A DNA stretch of 61,576 bases from Ignavibacteria bacterium (GCA_012719345.1 JAAYAN010000049.1:1-61576), one strand, 5' to 3'; positions 5,977 to 16,075 are shown, numbered from the stretch's first letter. Numbers and translations: made by a program. The notes: generated by a model from the sequence alone, not told the origin.

Positions 5977-8262
5977 ATGAAATTTGTTTTTGCGGGAGCA
6001 ATCCTCATTTCCTTTCAAATCTCAACGCTCTTTGGAAACGGCAGAGGCTCTATTAAAGGCATTTTATTTGATTCCGAAACAAAACAACCCCTAATTGCAG
6101 CCAATGTAATACTTCTAAACTCTTCAATCGGTGCTGCAACCGATATTGATGGGAAATATGAAATTCGAGATATCCAAGCCGGAACGTATTCTTTGAAGTT
6201 CAGTTACATTGGGTATGAAGCAAAAATAAGTACCGATATTATTGTGCGACCGGACAGAATTACATTCGTAAATGTTGAACTGAAATCTTCGGGTGTTGAA
6301 ACTGATTCAATCGTTGTCTGTTCAGGCTATTTTTCCGAAAATGAAATTCAACCAAACAGCGTAACAAACTTTTCGTATGAAGAAATACGCCGTGCCCCAG
6401 GTTCAGCCGGCGATGTAAGTCGTATTTTTTATGGACTTCCCTCGGTTGCAAAAGTTAACGATCAGAGCAACAGCTTAATTGTACGAGGCGGAAATCCTAT
6501 TGAAAATGCTTTTTATATTGATAACATCGAGATTCCAAATATTAATCATTTCCCGTCGCAAGGCAGTTCCGGCGGACCAATAGGAATGTTAAATGTTGAT
6601 TTTATCAACGATGTAAATTTTTATACCGGAGGCTTTTCATCAGGATATGGAGATAAACTTTCTTCCATTATGGAAATCTCTCTTCGTGAAGGAAATCGCG
6701 AGGAAATTGACGGTCAATTGGATTTGAATTTTTCGGGCTTTGGCGGTGTGCTCGAAGGACCGCTTGGAAACAGCGGATCGTGGCTTGTTTCCGCAAGAAG
6801 AAGTTATTTAGATGTTCTGATTAAAGCTTTTGATGCCGGAACTTCAATAGCACCTGTTTATTCAGATTATCAGTGGAAGTTTGTTTATGACTTAAATGCA
6901 AATAACAAACTTTCGTTTATTGGACTTTGGGGTATCGATCATTCTGAATCGGACCAGAAAACTGCGGTAGAAAATGACATTACTGCTTATGGAAAGCAGA
7001 ATTATTTTGTTAACACAACCGGATTAAATTTATTATCCATCTGGAGCAAATCAGGTTATTCCAATACTTCGGTTTCTTATACTGCAACAAAGTTTGATGA
7101 AACTTACTTTCGTACAGGTCCCGGAAATCAAATCCTCGATAACAATTCAATTGAAAGAAATTTAAAACTGAGAAATGTTAATCACTGGCAGGCAGGAAAA
7201 AATTCGTTTTTTGAATTTGGCGGCGATTTGAAGTGGATTTTTGATGATTACTCAAATCATTACGGAAAAGTTTCGCTGTCCAATGGCGTTATTATTCCCG
7301 AAAGTAATCTGAAAAGAAAAGTAAATGAAGTTAAAGGAGGAGTTTTTACAGGATTAAGTTTTAATCCTTTTGATGGATTAACAGCAAATTTTGGAATACG
7401 TGCAGACTATTTTTCTTTTAATGAAAAGATTAACTTTTCTCCAAGATTTTCCTTTTCATATCAATTAAGCGAAAAAACTTCATTAACTGGCGCAGCCGGA
7501 ATTTTCCGTCAGAATTTGCCATTGCTTCTTCTTTCGCAAAAAAAGGAAAATGAAAATCTTAAAGATCCAATGGCAGTTCATTATGTTATTGGCATAGATC
7601 ATCTTTTAACAAACAGTACTAAGTTGAAAGTTGAATTATATCAGAAGCAATATTCTAATTTTCCGGTTGACCCGTCTCAGCCTGAAATATTTATTGTTGA
7701 TGAAAACTTAACAGGCGATAATTTTTACAAATTTCACAATAAGCTTTTTAGTTCAGGAAAAGCTGTTTCGGAAGGAGTTGAAGTTACTTTGCAGAAAAAA
7801 CTTGCTGAGGATTTTTACGGACTTGCCGGCGTCTCATTTTTCAAAACGAAATATAAGACAAGCACCGGCTGGAAAAACCGTTCTTCTGATAACAGATTAA
7901 TAATAAATGTTGAAGGCGGCTATAAACCAGATAATCTTTGGGAATTTAGCTCACGCTGGATTTACGCTGGCGGAACACCTTTTACCCCTTTTGATATTTC
8001 CGCTTCTGAAACTGCAAAAACAGGAATAACTGATGAAACTAATATTAATGGTAAAAGATATCCGGATTATCATTCACTAAACATCAGATTTGATAAAAGA
8101 TTTCTATTCGAAAAGTCAAACATTGTTGTTTATTTGAGCATTTGGAATACTTATAATAGAAAGAATATTGCAACATATTATTGGAATGAAACCGAGAATA
8201 AACAGGATGAAATTAATCAATGGCTTCTTTTACCGATTTTCGGTGTTGAATACGAGTTTTAA
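5977..8262 (+). CDS. TonB-dependent outer-membrane receptor with CarboxypepD_reg-like domain
   Basis: 761 residues. A signal peptide (about 1-21) is followed by a carboxypeptidase regulatory-like beta-sandwich (about 24-107: GSIKGILFDSETKQPLIAAN through the GKYEIRDIQAGTYSLKFSYIGYE strands), a TonB plug (about 125-225, with SNSLIVRGGNPIENAFYIDN) and a 22-strand-type barrel ending in the aromatic YEF C-terminus expected for BAM insertion. It would import a large substrate using TonB-ExbBD energy; the substrate cannot be told. It is not paired with a SusD-like gene. AAGGAC precedes the ATG. A membrane AraC-type regulator follows on the same strand after 152 bases, possibly its controller. Confidence 0.9.
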   Translation: MKFVFAGAILISFQISTLFGNGRGSIKGILFDSETKQPLIAANVILLNSSIGAATDIDGKYEIRDIQAGTYSLKFSYIGYEAKISTDIIVRPDRITFVNVELKSSGVETDSIVVCSGYFSENEIQPNSVTNFSYEEIRRAPGSAGDVSRIFYGLPSVAKVNDQSNSLIVRGGNPIENAFYIDNIEIPNINHFPSQGSSGGPIGMLNVDFINDVNFYTGGFSSGYGDKLSSIMEISLREGNREEIDGQLDLNFSGFGGVLEGPLGNSGSWLVSARRSYLDVLIKAFDAGTSIAPVYSDYQWKFVYDLNANNKLSFIGLWGIDHSESDQKTAVENDITAYGKQNYFVNTTGLNLLSIWSKSGYSNTSVSYTATKFDETYFRTGPGNQILDNNSIERNLKLRNVNHWQAGKNSFFEFGGDLKWIFDDYSNHYGKVSLSNGVIIPESNLKRKVNEVKGGVFTGLSFNPFDGLTANFGIRADYFSFNEKINFSPRFSFSYQLSEKTSLTGAAGIFRQNLPLLLLSQKKENENLKDPMAVHYVIGIDHLLTNSTKLKVELYQKQYSNFPVDPSQPEIFIVDENLTGDNFYKFHNKLFSSGKAVSEGVEVTLQKKLAEDFYGLAGVSFFKTKYKTSTGWKNRSSDNRLIINVEGGYKPDNLWEFSSRWIYAGGTPFTPFDISASETAKTGITDETNINGKRYPDYHSLNIRFDKRFLFEKSNIVVYLSIWNTYNRKNIATYYWNETENKQDEINQWLLLPIFGVEYEF

Positions 8263-8414
8263 TTAATCCTTTTGAACACAGCAAAATGAGACCTTCATAA
8301 TTGCTGTGTTCAAATTTTCATTTCTAAAAATTGGGGTAAATTATTAACCACTATTATTTTTTTTGCCTAAATATTATTTTCTTAAATTTGCAGGAAAAAT
8401 AATAAATGATTTAA

Positions 8415-9599
8415 ATGCAATTATCACCGAATATTGCTGATATTTTTCTACTAATTACTACAGCGCAATGTTTTTTCCTTACCGTTTTTATTCTGCACAA
8501 ATACGGAAAACCATTTGCCAATAAAATTTTATCAGCAATTCTTTTCTTGTATGCTGCAATATTTTTAAATCTTTTTCTCTGGGAAATGCAGGCGTATGCA
8601 GATTTTCCGTTATTCGGACTGGTTCTTTCGGGAAATGCTTTTTTTGTACCTCCGCTTCATTATTTATATACATTATTTCTTACCCGCAGTTCGATAAAAT
8701 TTAAGTATCAAATGTTATTTCACTTGGTTCCTTTCATTCTTTATCAAACTATAATTATGTTTTCGTTTTTGATGTTCTCAGATTTTTTTTCAGGAAAAGA
8801 AGCAATTATAAGCGGGGGCGAAACGCCATTTTTTGCTTTGATAATAAACTGGGCAATTACACTGCAAGGAATAGCCTATTCAATACTTTCAATAAGATTA
8901 ATTTCAAATTACTCAAAGAAAATAAAAAACTTGTTTTCATCAATTGATAAAATAAAACTCGGCTGGTTAAGAAATATAACAATAATGTATTCGGCTGCAC
9001 TTGTAGTTTTTTTCATTGAAGTAAGTTTGGTAAGTTCAAATTATGAAATTTCCGGACAGTTTGATTTTTCTTCTCTCATTGCAGCTGTTTATGTTTATAT
9101 AATCGGTTATATGGGAATTTTCAAATCCGAAATTTTCAGCAATCCGGCTTTCACAAATCAGATTGATAATTTTAGTTTGGAAGATATTGAAAGTGAGCCG
9201 CAAACAAAAAAATATTCTAAATCGGGTCTATCTCCTGAAAAGGCAAATGAGTATTTAGAAAAATTATTGAAAATGGTGGAAGATGAAAAAATTTATTGCG
9301 ATAGCGAACTGACTTTAGGAAAGTTATCGGCGAAAATTGATATTTCAGCGCATAATCTATCTGAAATAATTAATACCAAACTTAACCAGAATTTTTTCGA
9401 TTTTGTGAATTATTACAGAGTTGAGAAAGTAAAAAAAGATTTAGCGGATACGCATAAAAAAAACTTAACCCTGCTTGCCATTGCTCTGGAAGCAGGGTTT
9501 AATTCAAAATCGGCGTTTAATTTAATATTCAAAAAACAAACGGGATTAACCCCTTCAGAATATAAGAATCAAATCAGTTTATCGTCTGTAATTTCTTGA
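8415..9599 (+). CDS. AraC-family regulator with multi-spanning membrane N-terminus
   Basis: 394 residues. The first about 235 residues hold seven hydrophobic helices, and the last about 100 residues are an AraC/XylS double helix-turn-helix (about 285-390: LGKLSAKIDISAHNLSEIIN, then LLAIALEAGFNSKSAFNLIFKKQTGLTPSEYK). Such 7TM-AraC proteins are common in Bacteroidota and are thought to sense a membrane or external signal and act on nearby promoters. The ATG follows directly on an in-frame three-codon mini-ORF (ATG ATT TAA at 8406-8414), and the nearest purine-rich Shine-Dalgarno (AGGA) is better spaced for that mini-ORF. It may regulate the TonB receptor upstream; that is inference. Confidence 0.85.
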   Translation: MQLSPNIADIFLLITTAQCFFLTVFILHKYGKPFANKILSAILFLYAAIFLNLFLWEMQAYADFPLFGLVLSGNAFFVPPLHYLYTLFLTRSSIKFKYQMLFHLVPFILYQTIIMFSFLMFSDFFSGKEAIISGGETPFFALIINWAITLQGIAYSILSIRLISNYSKKIKNLFSSIDKIKLGWLRNITIMYSAALVVFFIEVSLVSSNYEISGQFDFSSLIAAVYVYIIGYMGIFKSEIFSNPAFTNQIDNFSLEDIESEPQTKKYSKSGLSPEKANEYLEKLLKMVEDEKIYCDSELTLGKLSAKIDISAHNLSEIINTKLNQNFFDFVNYYRVEKVKKDLADTHKKNLTLLAIALEAGFNSKSAFNLIFKKQTGLTPSEYKNQISLSSVIS

Positions 9600-9621
9600 T
9601 GGAACAAGCTGACATTTTGTT

Positions 9622-9653
9622 AAAAAAAAGACTTGATAAAATCAAGCCTTTTC
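9622..9653. terminator. Bidirectional terminator between araC-type and efflux genes
   Basis: An A-rich tract, the stem CTTGAT/ATCAAG with loop AAA, and a T-rich tract form a hairpin that can stop transcription from both convergent units, the plus-strand regulator and the minus-strand RND operon. Confidence 0.75.
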
Positions 9654-9667
9654 TGATAATATAAGAA

Positions 9668-12600
9668 TTATGCTTTTTTAAACACTTTCCTGTACTTCTC
9701 TTTTAATATTTCTTCCATTCTTTCAAACAATATATAAAGGATTGGAATTACAACTAATGTTAACACAGTTGTTGTCAGCAAACCGCCAATTACCGAACGT
9801 GCAAGAGGCGACCAGGTCTCGGAACCGGATCCCAGCTCAATAGCCAAAGGAACCATTCCTAAAACAGTTGTAAGCGCTGTCATTAATACAGGTCTTAATC
9901 TGGCTATGGAACCTTGCTCAACAGCTTTATAAAGCTCCAAACCTTCAGCACGCAGCTGGTTAATATAATCTACCAGCACAATACCGTTATTAACTGCAAT
10001 ACCCACAAGCATTACAATACCAACCAGCGACATTACATTTATTGAAGTTCCTGTTATTAAAAGAAATAAGAATACGCCTATAATAGAAAGGGGTACAGTA
10101 AACATAATAATCAATGGATCAACAAGTGATTCAAACTGCGATGCCATTATCATATAAACCAGCAATACAGCAGCCAAAAATGCTAATGCCAGATAGAAAA
10201 AAGCTTCCTCCTGATCGGCGGCTGTACCTCCCAATATTATCTGATACTCGGAAGGAACAGGAGTGTCTTCGATAATTTCGTTTATTTTTGCCGTAGCTGC
10301 CGAAAGGTCGAGGTCCGAAAGCGAACATCCTATTGACACAAAACGCTGTTGGTTTTCGCGATAAATTGTAGGTGAAGATGATTCTTCAGAAATTTCAGCA
10401 ATGTCCTCTAATTTTATCATTTTTCCTGCAGGCAAGGCAATCTGCATCTGACTTAATGCATCCTTTTTGTTACGGAATTCCTTTGCATACTGAACCCTGA
10501 TATCATATTCATCTTCAGCATCGCGGAATTGAGATACCACCTGACCTTGAATAGCTGTGGAAATATTTGAAGCGACCTGCATTGATGATAACCCGAGTTT
10601 ATTCATAATATCTTTATTCAAGTGAACCTGCAGCTCAGGAGTGGTTTCTTTCATATTTAATGAAACATCCACAAGTCCTTTAATTTTTTCCATTTTTCGT
10701 TTTATCTGATCAGCTATTTTTTTAGCGCCCTCAGTATCAAAACCGATTACTTTCACTTCAATATCTTTTTCGCTGGAAAGAGATCCGCCTTCTTGAAAGA
10801 TGTATGATATTCCGGCAACATCATCAAGCTTTTCGCGCAGCTTATCCTGAATTTCGAACTGGTTTTGTGATCTTTCTTCAACAGGCTTAAGTTTGATAAA
10901 CAATTCAATTGTTGATGCAGTTGACCCGAATGAAGCAAAACCTTCACGTTCTCCGAAAAATACAGCAATCGACTCTAAATCCTTATCTTCAATAATTTCT
11001 TTTACCATATTTTCTATTCTGTAAACATATAATCTCGAATCTTCTACAGGACTTCCAGCCGGAGAATCAATTACCACATTTATAAAACCTCTGTCGGTTT
11101 TTGGCATAAATTCACCCTCAAGCAAAAAAGCTGATCCTACTGAAAGAAGCAACATTACAAATACTGCTCCCAATACTGTCTTCTTGTGAAAAAGGGTCCA
11201 TTTCAATAATTTTTCATATTTGTCTGTTAAAGCTTGCAAATAGTATTCGGTTTTTGCTTTGAATTTATTTAAGAACTTATTTTTACCTTCTTCAGAATGA
11301 TCTTTTTTTACTATTTTAAGAATATTTGCTGAAAGCATAGGTACAATTGTTAAAGAAACGATTAATGATACTATAAGGCTGAAAGAAATTGTAAGCACCA
11401 TATCTTTAAATAACTGTCCCGTAATGTTAGGAACAAAAAGAACAGGAACAAATACTGCAACAGTTGTTAAGGTTGATGCTGTAATAGCCATACCCACTTC
11501 AGTTGCACCTTTATCGGCAGCTCCCATCCTTGTCTCGCCCAATTCTCTGTGGCGGTAAATATTTTCTAAAACTACAATGGAGTTATCCACAAGCATACCC
11601 ACTGCCAAGGCTAACCCCGCCATTGAGATAATGTTTAATGTGAGATCTAAAGCGTACAAAACCGCAAATGTTGCAATAATTGCTATTGGAATTGCCACGC
11701 CGATAATAATACTTCCGCGCCAGTTAAGTAAGAATATATAAATAACAATAAAAGCCAGAATAAAAGCAATAAAAGCAGAACTTTCCAAGTTGTTGATAGA
11801 TTTCATAATAAATTCTGACTGATCATAAAGTATGCTAAATTTTGTTCCCTCAGGTAATCTTTCGGAAATATATGGGAACGCTTCTTTTACTTTGCGGCAA
11901 GCAAGCACAGTGTTAGCATCCGATTGCTTTGATACCAGAATTGTGATTCCTTCACTGTAATCGGAACGCACTTCGTTTGTCGATTCTTTGTAACCGTCAA
12001 CAACTTCGGCAACGTCTTTAATATAAACAGGGGTACCGTTTTTAACTGTTAGAGTTGTGTTCTTTATTTGCTCTACTTCAATATATTCACTAAGAATCCG
12101 GAGGTTGTAATTTTTTACTTTTGTCTTTAAAGTACCGCCAGGTTGAATTCCTCCGCCTGTTTGAATTGCTCTGTTTACATCTGTAGGCGATAATCCGTAG
12201 GAAGAAAGCAACACCGGATTGATATTTACATTAATTTGCCGCTCCAAACCTCCCTGAGTTTCTACCGAAGCAACTCCGTCAACTCTTTCAAGCAAAGGTT
12301 CAATTGTTTCTTCCGACAATTTCCTTAATTCTGCCGGACCTAAATACGGCGAGCTTAATGTTATGAACATAATTGGCTGCATCGACGGATCGAAAATAAA
12401 TGTTATAGGCTCTGTTGCATCTTCGGGCAAATAATCACGAATAAAGTCTATATTTTTCCTTATGTCCACATCTGCTTGATCCATGTCGGTACCGTATTTA
12501 AATTCAAGGGTGACTATCGAAGCTCCCTGAACCGACTGCGAACTTACTTCTTCAATATTCTTAACCGCTGAAACTGCTTCTTCAATCGGTCTGGTAATTA

Positions 12601-12784
12601 AATTTTCTATATCTTCCGGACCTACTCCGGTATAACTTGTAATTATACCTGCATACGGGAATTTTATATCCGGGAAAAAATCAATTTTTAACTGCGTAAA
12701 TGAAAACATACTGAAGCTGATAACAATACTGTAAAGCATAAGCATTGTTATCTGTCTTTTTAACGAAAACTTTGATAATATCAT
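9668..12784 (-). CDS. RND efflux pump inner-membrane transporter (AcrB/HAE1 family)
   Basis: 1038 residues, the usual family length. It has the duplicated RND plan: TM1 near 10-30, a large periplasmic loop, TM2-6, a second loop and TM8-12. The TM4 signature reads ALAVGMLVDNSIVVLENIYRHRE (about 390-412), with the proton-relay Asp followed by Asn, as in many HAE1 relatives outside the AcrB type proper. The C-terminal half has LVGIVMLVGIAVNNGIVLVDY. It exchanges protons for hydrophobic drugs, detergents or bile-type compounds as a trimer joined to a fusion protein and TolC channel. It is last in the tetR-tolC-acrA-acrB operon. Confidence 0.95.
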   Translation of the reverse strand: MILSKFSLKRQITMLMLYSIVISFSMFSFTQLKIDFFPDIKFPYAGIITSYTGVGPEDIENLITRPIEEAVSAVKNIEEVSSQSVQGASIVTLEFKYGTDMDQADVDIRKNIDFIRDYLPEDATEPITFIFDPSMQPIMFITLSSPYLGPAELRKLSEETIEPLLERVDGVASVETQGGLERQINVNINPVLLSSYGLSPTDVNRAIQTGGGIQPGGTLKTKVKNYNLRILSEYIEVEQIKNTTLTVKNGTPVYIKDVAEVVDGYKESTNEVRSDYSEGITILVSKQSDANTVLACRKVKEAFPYISERLPEGTKFSILYDQSEFIMKSINNLESSAFIAFILAFIVIYIFLLNWRGSIIIGVAIPIAIIATFAVLYALDLTLNIISMAGLALAVGMLVDNSIVVLENIYRHRELGETRMGAADKGATEVGMAITASTLTTVAVFVPVLFVPNITGQLFKDMVLTISFSLIVSLIVSLTIVPMLSANILKIVKKDHSEEGKNKFLNKFKAKTEYYLQALTDKYEKLLKWTLFHKKTVLGAVFVMLLLSVGSAFLLEGEFMPKTDRGFINVVIDSPAGSPVEDSRLYVYRIENMVKEIIEDKDLESIAVFFGEREGFASFGSTASTIELFIKLKPVEERSQNQFEIQDKLREKLDDVAGISYIFQEGGSLSSEKDIEVKVIGFDTEGAKKIADQIKRKMEKIKGLVDVSLNMKETTPELQVHLNKDIMNKLGLSSMQVASNISTAIQGQVVSQFRDAEDEYDIRVQYAKEFRNKKDALSQMQIALPAGKMIKLEDIAEISEESSSPTIYRENQQRFVSIGCSLSDLDLSAATAKINEIIEDTPVPSEYQIILGGTAADQEEAFFYLALAFLAAVLLVYMIMASQFESLVDPLIIMFTVPLSIIGVFLFLLITGTSINVMSLVGIVMLVGIAVNNGIVLVDYINQLRAEGLELYKAVEQGSIARLRPVLMTALTTVLGMVPLAIELGSGSETWSPLARSVIGGLLTTTVLTLVVIPILYILFERMEEILKEKYRKVFKKA

Positions 12785-12842
12785 ATTCTAATATCCTTAT
12801 CTGCTTACTTTAACGTAATACAAACTTTTAATCCTTATTTTT

Positions 12843-13949
12843 TTACTTTACTATTTTAACTTTCTGACCATCGCGTACAATATTCTGACCTACAATAATA
12901 ATTGAATCTTTTGCTTTTAGTCCTTTTGTAATTTCAATTCTGCCTTCGCTTGATATACCGGTTTTAACTTCTGTTATTTTTGCCGTACCGTTTTCAACAG
13001 TAAAAATGAAATATTTTTTTTCACTTCCCTGGATACCTGTTTCCTTATCAACCATAACTTCGGTACGCTGCATTAAAGAATTTTCAGGAACTACAAATAT
13101 TCCCTGTTTTTGGGATACTTCTATATAAAATTCACCAAATATTCCAGATTTGATTCTTACATCGGGTTTAAGTATCTGTACTTCAACTTCCAAAAGATTT
13201 GTAACGGGATCGATTGCCTGATTTACTTTCGACACAATACCTTTGTAAATTTTATCAGGTATCGAAGGAAATTTTATTGTTACTGATTTCCCGTATGCAA
13301 CCGATGAAATATCTTTTGGTGATATTTGCAGTTTCGATTTCATTGCATTGGGACTTACAATTTGGACAACCGGCATTCCAGGAGGAACCATTTGATTCTT
13401 TTCATAAAATATAGCGCCTACAACACCAGGGAAGGGCGCTTTTATAAAACTGTTCTGATAGGTTTCGTTAGCCTGAGCCAATTGCAATTTTGCCTGTTCC
13501 AATGCGTTTTCGGCAGTTTCCTTTTGAGTTTTAGCTTGATCGTACTGTTGCGGACTTATTACTTTCTGCTCGTATAACTGGTTTTTTCTGTCAAATTCCT
13601 GTATAGCAAAATCTGCCTGCGATTGAGCGGTTTTAACAGAAGCTTTTGCCAAATCGACAGCCTGTTTAAACGTTGCATTATACTGCACGGCCAATACCTG
13701 TCCGGCTGATACGCTTTGTCCCGGACGGACATAAATTTCGTCCAGCTTTTCGTTTATCTTGCTGTAAACAATAGCATCGTTTTCTCCCGTAACACTTCCA
13801 GTGACTTTTATATAATTGGAAATTGTATCAGGCTTAATCTCATAAATTTGAACCGGAATTATTTTTTCTGCTTCAGCTTCATCATTTTCGCTGCATCCCG
13901 AAAATATTATTATACTAATTGTTAAAATTCCTAAAAAATATTTTTTCAT
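12843..13949 (-). CDS. RND periplasmic membrane fusion protein (AcrA/MexA family), lipoprotein
   Basis: 368 residues. A lipoprotein signal ends at the lipobox IFSGC (Cys about 19). The order is barrel, lipoyl, helical hairpin, lipoyl, barrel, membrane-proximal domain: IYVRPGQSVSAGQVLA and FIKAPFPGVVGAIFYEKNQMV are the paired lipoyl halves, and the region between (about 80-160) is a coiled hairpin rich in A, Q and K. It bridges the inner-membrane pump to the outer-membrane channel. The gene lies 58 bases upstream of the pump gene and 16 downstream of the tolC-type gene. Confidence 0.93.
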   Translation of the reverse strand: MKKYFLGILTISIIIFSGCSENDEAEAEKIIPVQIYEIKPDTISNYIKVTGSVTGENDAIVYSKINEKLDEIYVRPGQSVSAGQVLAVQYNATFKQAVDLAKASVKTAQSQADFAIQEFDRKNQLYEQKVISPQQYDQAKTQKETAENALEQAKLQLAQANETYQNSFIKAPFPGVVGAIFYEKNQMVPPGMPVVQIVSPNAMKSKLQISPKDISSVAYGKSVTIKFPSIPDKIYKGIVSKVNQAIDPVTNLLEVEVQILKPDVRIKSGIFGEFYIEVSQKQGIFVVPENSLMQRTEVMVDKETGIQGSEKKYFIFTVENGTAKITEVKTGISSEGRIEITKGLKAKDSIIIVGQNIVRDGQKVKIVK

Positions 13950-13965
13950 TTTATCCTCTTATATT

Positions 13966-15300
13966 TTATTTCCAAACTTTATCCATCAATCCGGCTGCTT
14001 TAAGCAATTCGAGCTGGCTGATGTTGTAATTATAAATTCCTTGTAAATAGTCTGCTTTGCTTTTTGTATATAGAAGCTGCGAATTCAAAACATCTATCTG
14101 CGTGCTGAGTCCGTTGTTGTACATAATTGAAGAAATTCTCATACTTTCTTTTGATAAAAGCATTGCCTGCTCGAGACTGTTAAGACTTTTAACCGCCTGT
14201 TTGTATAACGAATATTTTTCTTCAACTTCTAAAAGTGCTCCGTCTTTTGTTTGCGAAAGAGCATATTCAACCTGTTCTGTTTGAATTTTAGAAAGCTGAT
14301 AATCTATAAGCCTTTTTCCACCTTCAAAAAGAGGCCATTGCACAGCAAGAGTAAGCGATTTAGACCTTATGTAATCATCCCACATAACTTTAGAATCATC
14401 CATCTGAGCTTGATGAGCAATATTGCCCGAAAGTGAAATCATTGGAGCAAATTTGCCCAGTGAAACGTATTCGGCTGTTTCAGTTGCATCGTATCTGTGC
14501 CGCATCGATTTTATGTCGTTTCTTCTTTCCAAAGCAAGGTTTTTCATTTCCTGGAGCGAACTTACATTGTATTCATTTAAAAAATCCTTTGAATACAACG
14601 TATCGCTTATTTCAAGAGAATCTTCCAAAGAGATGTTTAATATTGTTTTTAATCTTTGGTAAGCAAGCATACGGTTTGAACTTGCAGCTTCGTACTGCGG
14701 AAGAGTTGAGTAATACTGAGCTTTTGCTCTTTGCAAATCCAATTCGGTAGCCGATCCGTTATCGTAAAATTTTTCTACCTGATCGAGATTTTCTTTTGCA
14801 ACCCGCACAGCTTCCCCTGCGGTTTTCGAAAGTTCTTCTGAAAGAATAATTCCGTAATAAGATTGCAGGGCTGTTAAAACTGTCTGCGATTCCTGACCTT
14901 TTAATTCTTCACTGAGCGATTTTTTCAGATTACTTTGAATTAAAACATTAAAAAGTCTGCTTCCTCCGGTAAAAAGAGGAAGAGAAAAATCGAGCGAGTG
15001 CTGAAAAGAATATTTTGAACCTATTTGAACGCTTTGTCCCATAAATACAAAAACCGGAAGTTCCATATTTTTTGTCATTGCCCCAGTATAAGTGATTGTG
15101 GGCAGAAAATTGGTGTACGAACGGATTACTTCAAGATTTTGGGCATCATATTCAAGCATCTTCGATTTCAGCATCAGGTTATCGCTTAACGAATAATCAA
15201 CAACTTTATCCCAGCTTAAAGTTATTATTTTTTTATTCTGAGCTGAAACCTGGCTGACAAATAAGATTAAAAACAAAAAAACCGATAATTTTTTAAGCAT
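13966..15300 (-). CDS. TolC-family outer-membrane efflux channel
   Basis: 444 residues with a signal peptide (MLKKLSVFLFLILFVSQVSA) and two OEP repeats, each a long coiled helix pair around strands that build the trimeric beta-barrel. The repeats are about 30-215 and about 245-435, with the typical ELDLQRAKAQYY and STQIDVLNSQLLYTKSKADYL helix-to-strand elements. It gives the RND pump its exit duct. The ATG directly follows the tetR stop; AAGGAG sits inside the end of tetR, so the two are translationally linked. Confidence 0.93.
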   Translation of the reverse strand: MLKKLSVFLFLILFVSQVSAQNKKIITLSWDKVVDYSLSDNLMLKSKMLEYDAQNLEVIRSYTNFLPTITYTGAMTKNMELPVFVFMGQSVQIGSKYSFQHSLDFSLPLFTGGSRLFNVLIQSNLKKSLSEELKGQESQTVLTALQSYYGIILSEELSKTAGEAVRVAKENLDQVEKFYDNGSATELDLQRAKAQYYSTLPQYEAASSNRMLAYQRLKTILNISLEDSLEISDTLYSKDFLNEYNVSSLQEMKNLALERRNDIKSMRHRYDATETAEYVSLGKFAPMISLSGNIAHQAQMDDSKVMWDDYIRSKSLTLAVQWPLFEGGKRLIDYQLSKIQTEQVEYALSQTKDGALLEVEEKYSLYKQAVKSLNSLEQAMLLSKESMRISSIMYNNGLSTQIDVLNSQLLYTKSKADYLQGIYNYNISQLELLKAAGLMDKVWK

Positions 15301-15906
15301 TTATATCTCCTTAATTTTTTTTTCATATGTATGTAACCAGAATTTAACGAACTTTTCTATGTCCTCCGAAAATGATTCAAGATTCCCTTCAAGCATAAAT
15401 TGCGAAAGCAAAAGAATAATTGGTCCGATAAAACTTCTTATAAGCATATCAATATTATTTTCTTCATTTAGAAATCCGTCTTTTTGCGCATTTTTAAATA
15501 ATACACTTAATTCTTCCATCCCGCGTTTACTCATATTAGTTTTGTGGTTTCTAACCTCTTCGGGCATATTCATAAACTGAGCGAAAGCATTAAATTTTAA
15601 CAGGTAAGGATAAGTTTTTACAAAAGTCTTATATATTTCTGCTATCATAAAAATCTTTTCACTGAATGATGTTCCGCATTGGAAATATTCATTTTTTAAT
15701 TCTTCACCTATTCTGTCCGTTTCTTTTACAAGTTCAAGCAGAAGAGTTTCTTTATCCTTGAAATAATAATATAGAACAGGTTTTGTAACATTTGCATGTT
15801 CGCAGATTTCGCGGACTGATACTTTATAAAATCCGTCGCGCGAAAACAGCTCTGCAGCTGCTATAAATATTTTATTTCTGGTATCTTTTTTTTCGCTGTC
15901 TTTCAT
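15301..15906 (-). CDS. TetR-family transcriptional repressor of the efflux operon
   Basis: 201 residues. Residues about 8-55 are the TetR N-terminal helix-turn-helix (KIFIAAAELFSRDGFYKVSVREICEHANVTKPVLYYYFKDKE, abridged here by position), followed by an all-helical ligand and dimer domain. Being first in tetR-tolC-acrA-acrB and next to a perfect palindrome in its own promoter, it most likely represses the whole operon until an effector (often a pump substrate) binds. There is no Shine-Dalgarno before the ATG and the predicted leader is only about 15 bases. Confidence 0.92.
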   Translation of the reverse strand: MKDSEKKDTRNKIFIAAAELFSRDGFYKVSVREICEHANVTKPVLYYYFKDKETLLLELVKETDRIGEELKNEYFQCGTSFSEKIFMIAEIYKTFVKTYPYLLKFNAFAQFMNMPEEVRNHKTNMSKRGMEELSVLFKNAQKDGFLNEENNIDMLIRSFIGPIILLLSQFMLEGNLESFSEDIEKFVKFWLHTYEKKIKEI

Positions 15907-15927
15907 ATTTTTTTAATTTATCAATAA

Positions 15928-15948
15928 ATTATACTTACCGGTCGGTAA
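15928..15948 (-). promoter_or_regulatory. Efflux operon promoter with TetR operator
   Basis: On the minus strand a TATAAT box (15933-15928) is preceded by the inverted repeat TTACCG-N2-CGGTAA (15935-15948), placed in the spacer between the -10 and -35. A bound TetR dimer would block RNA polymerase. Similar ACCGACCGGT-centred palindromes are common in front of tetR-RND operons. The operator lies 29 bases upstream of the tetR start codon. Confidence 0.82.
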
Positions 15949-16075
15949 CATAAAAACAAAATGCCGGAATGTCAACACTTTATTTTTTCGCCAAAAAATT
16001 TTTAATCAAGCAAATGGTTTTTTGCTGTAACTTTTTTAATTAAATTAATTAATCGAATTAAAGCAGAGAGGCATA

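Noticed and set aside
9668-12784. Loss of proton-relay function in the RND pump because the second Asp of the TM4 pair is Asn
   Set aside because: An Asp-Asn pair at this position (LVDNSIVV) is common in HAE1 relatives, so it is not evidence of inactivation.
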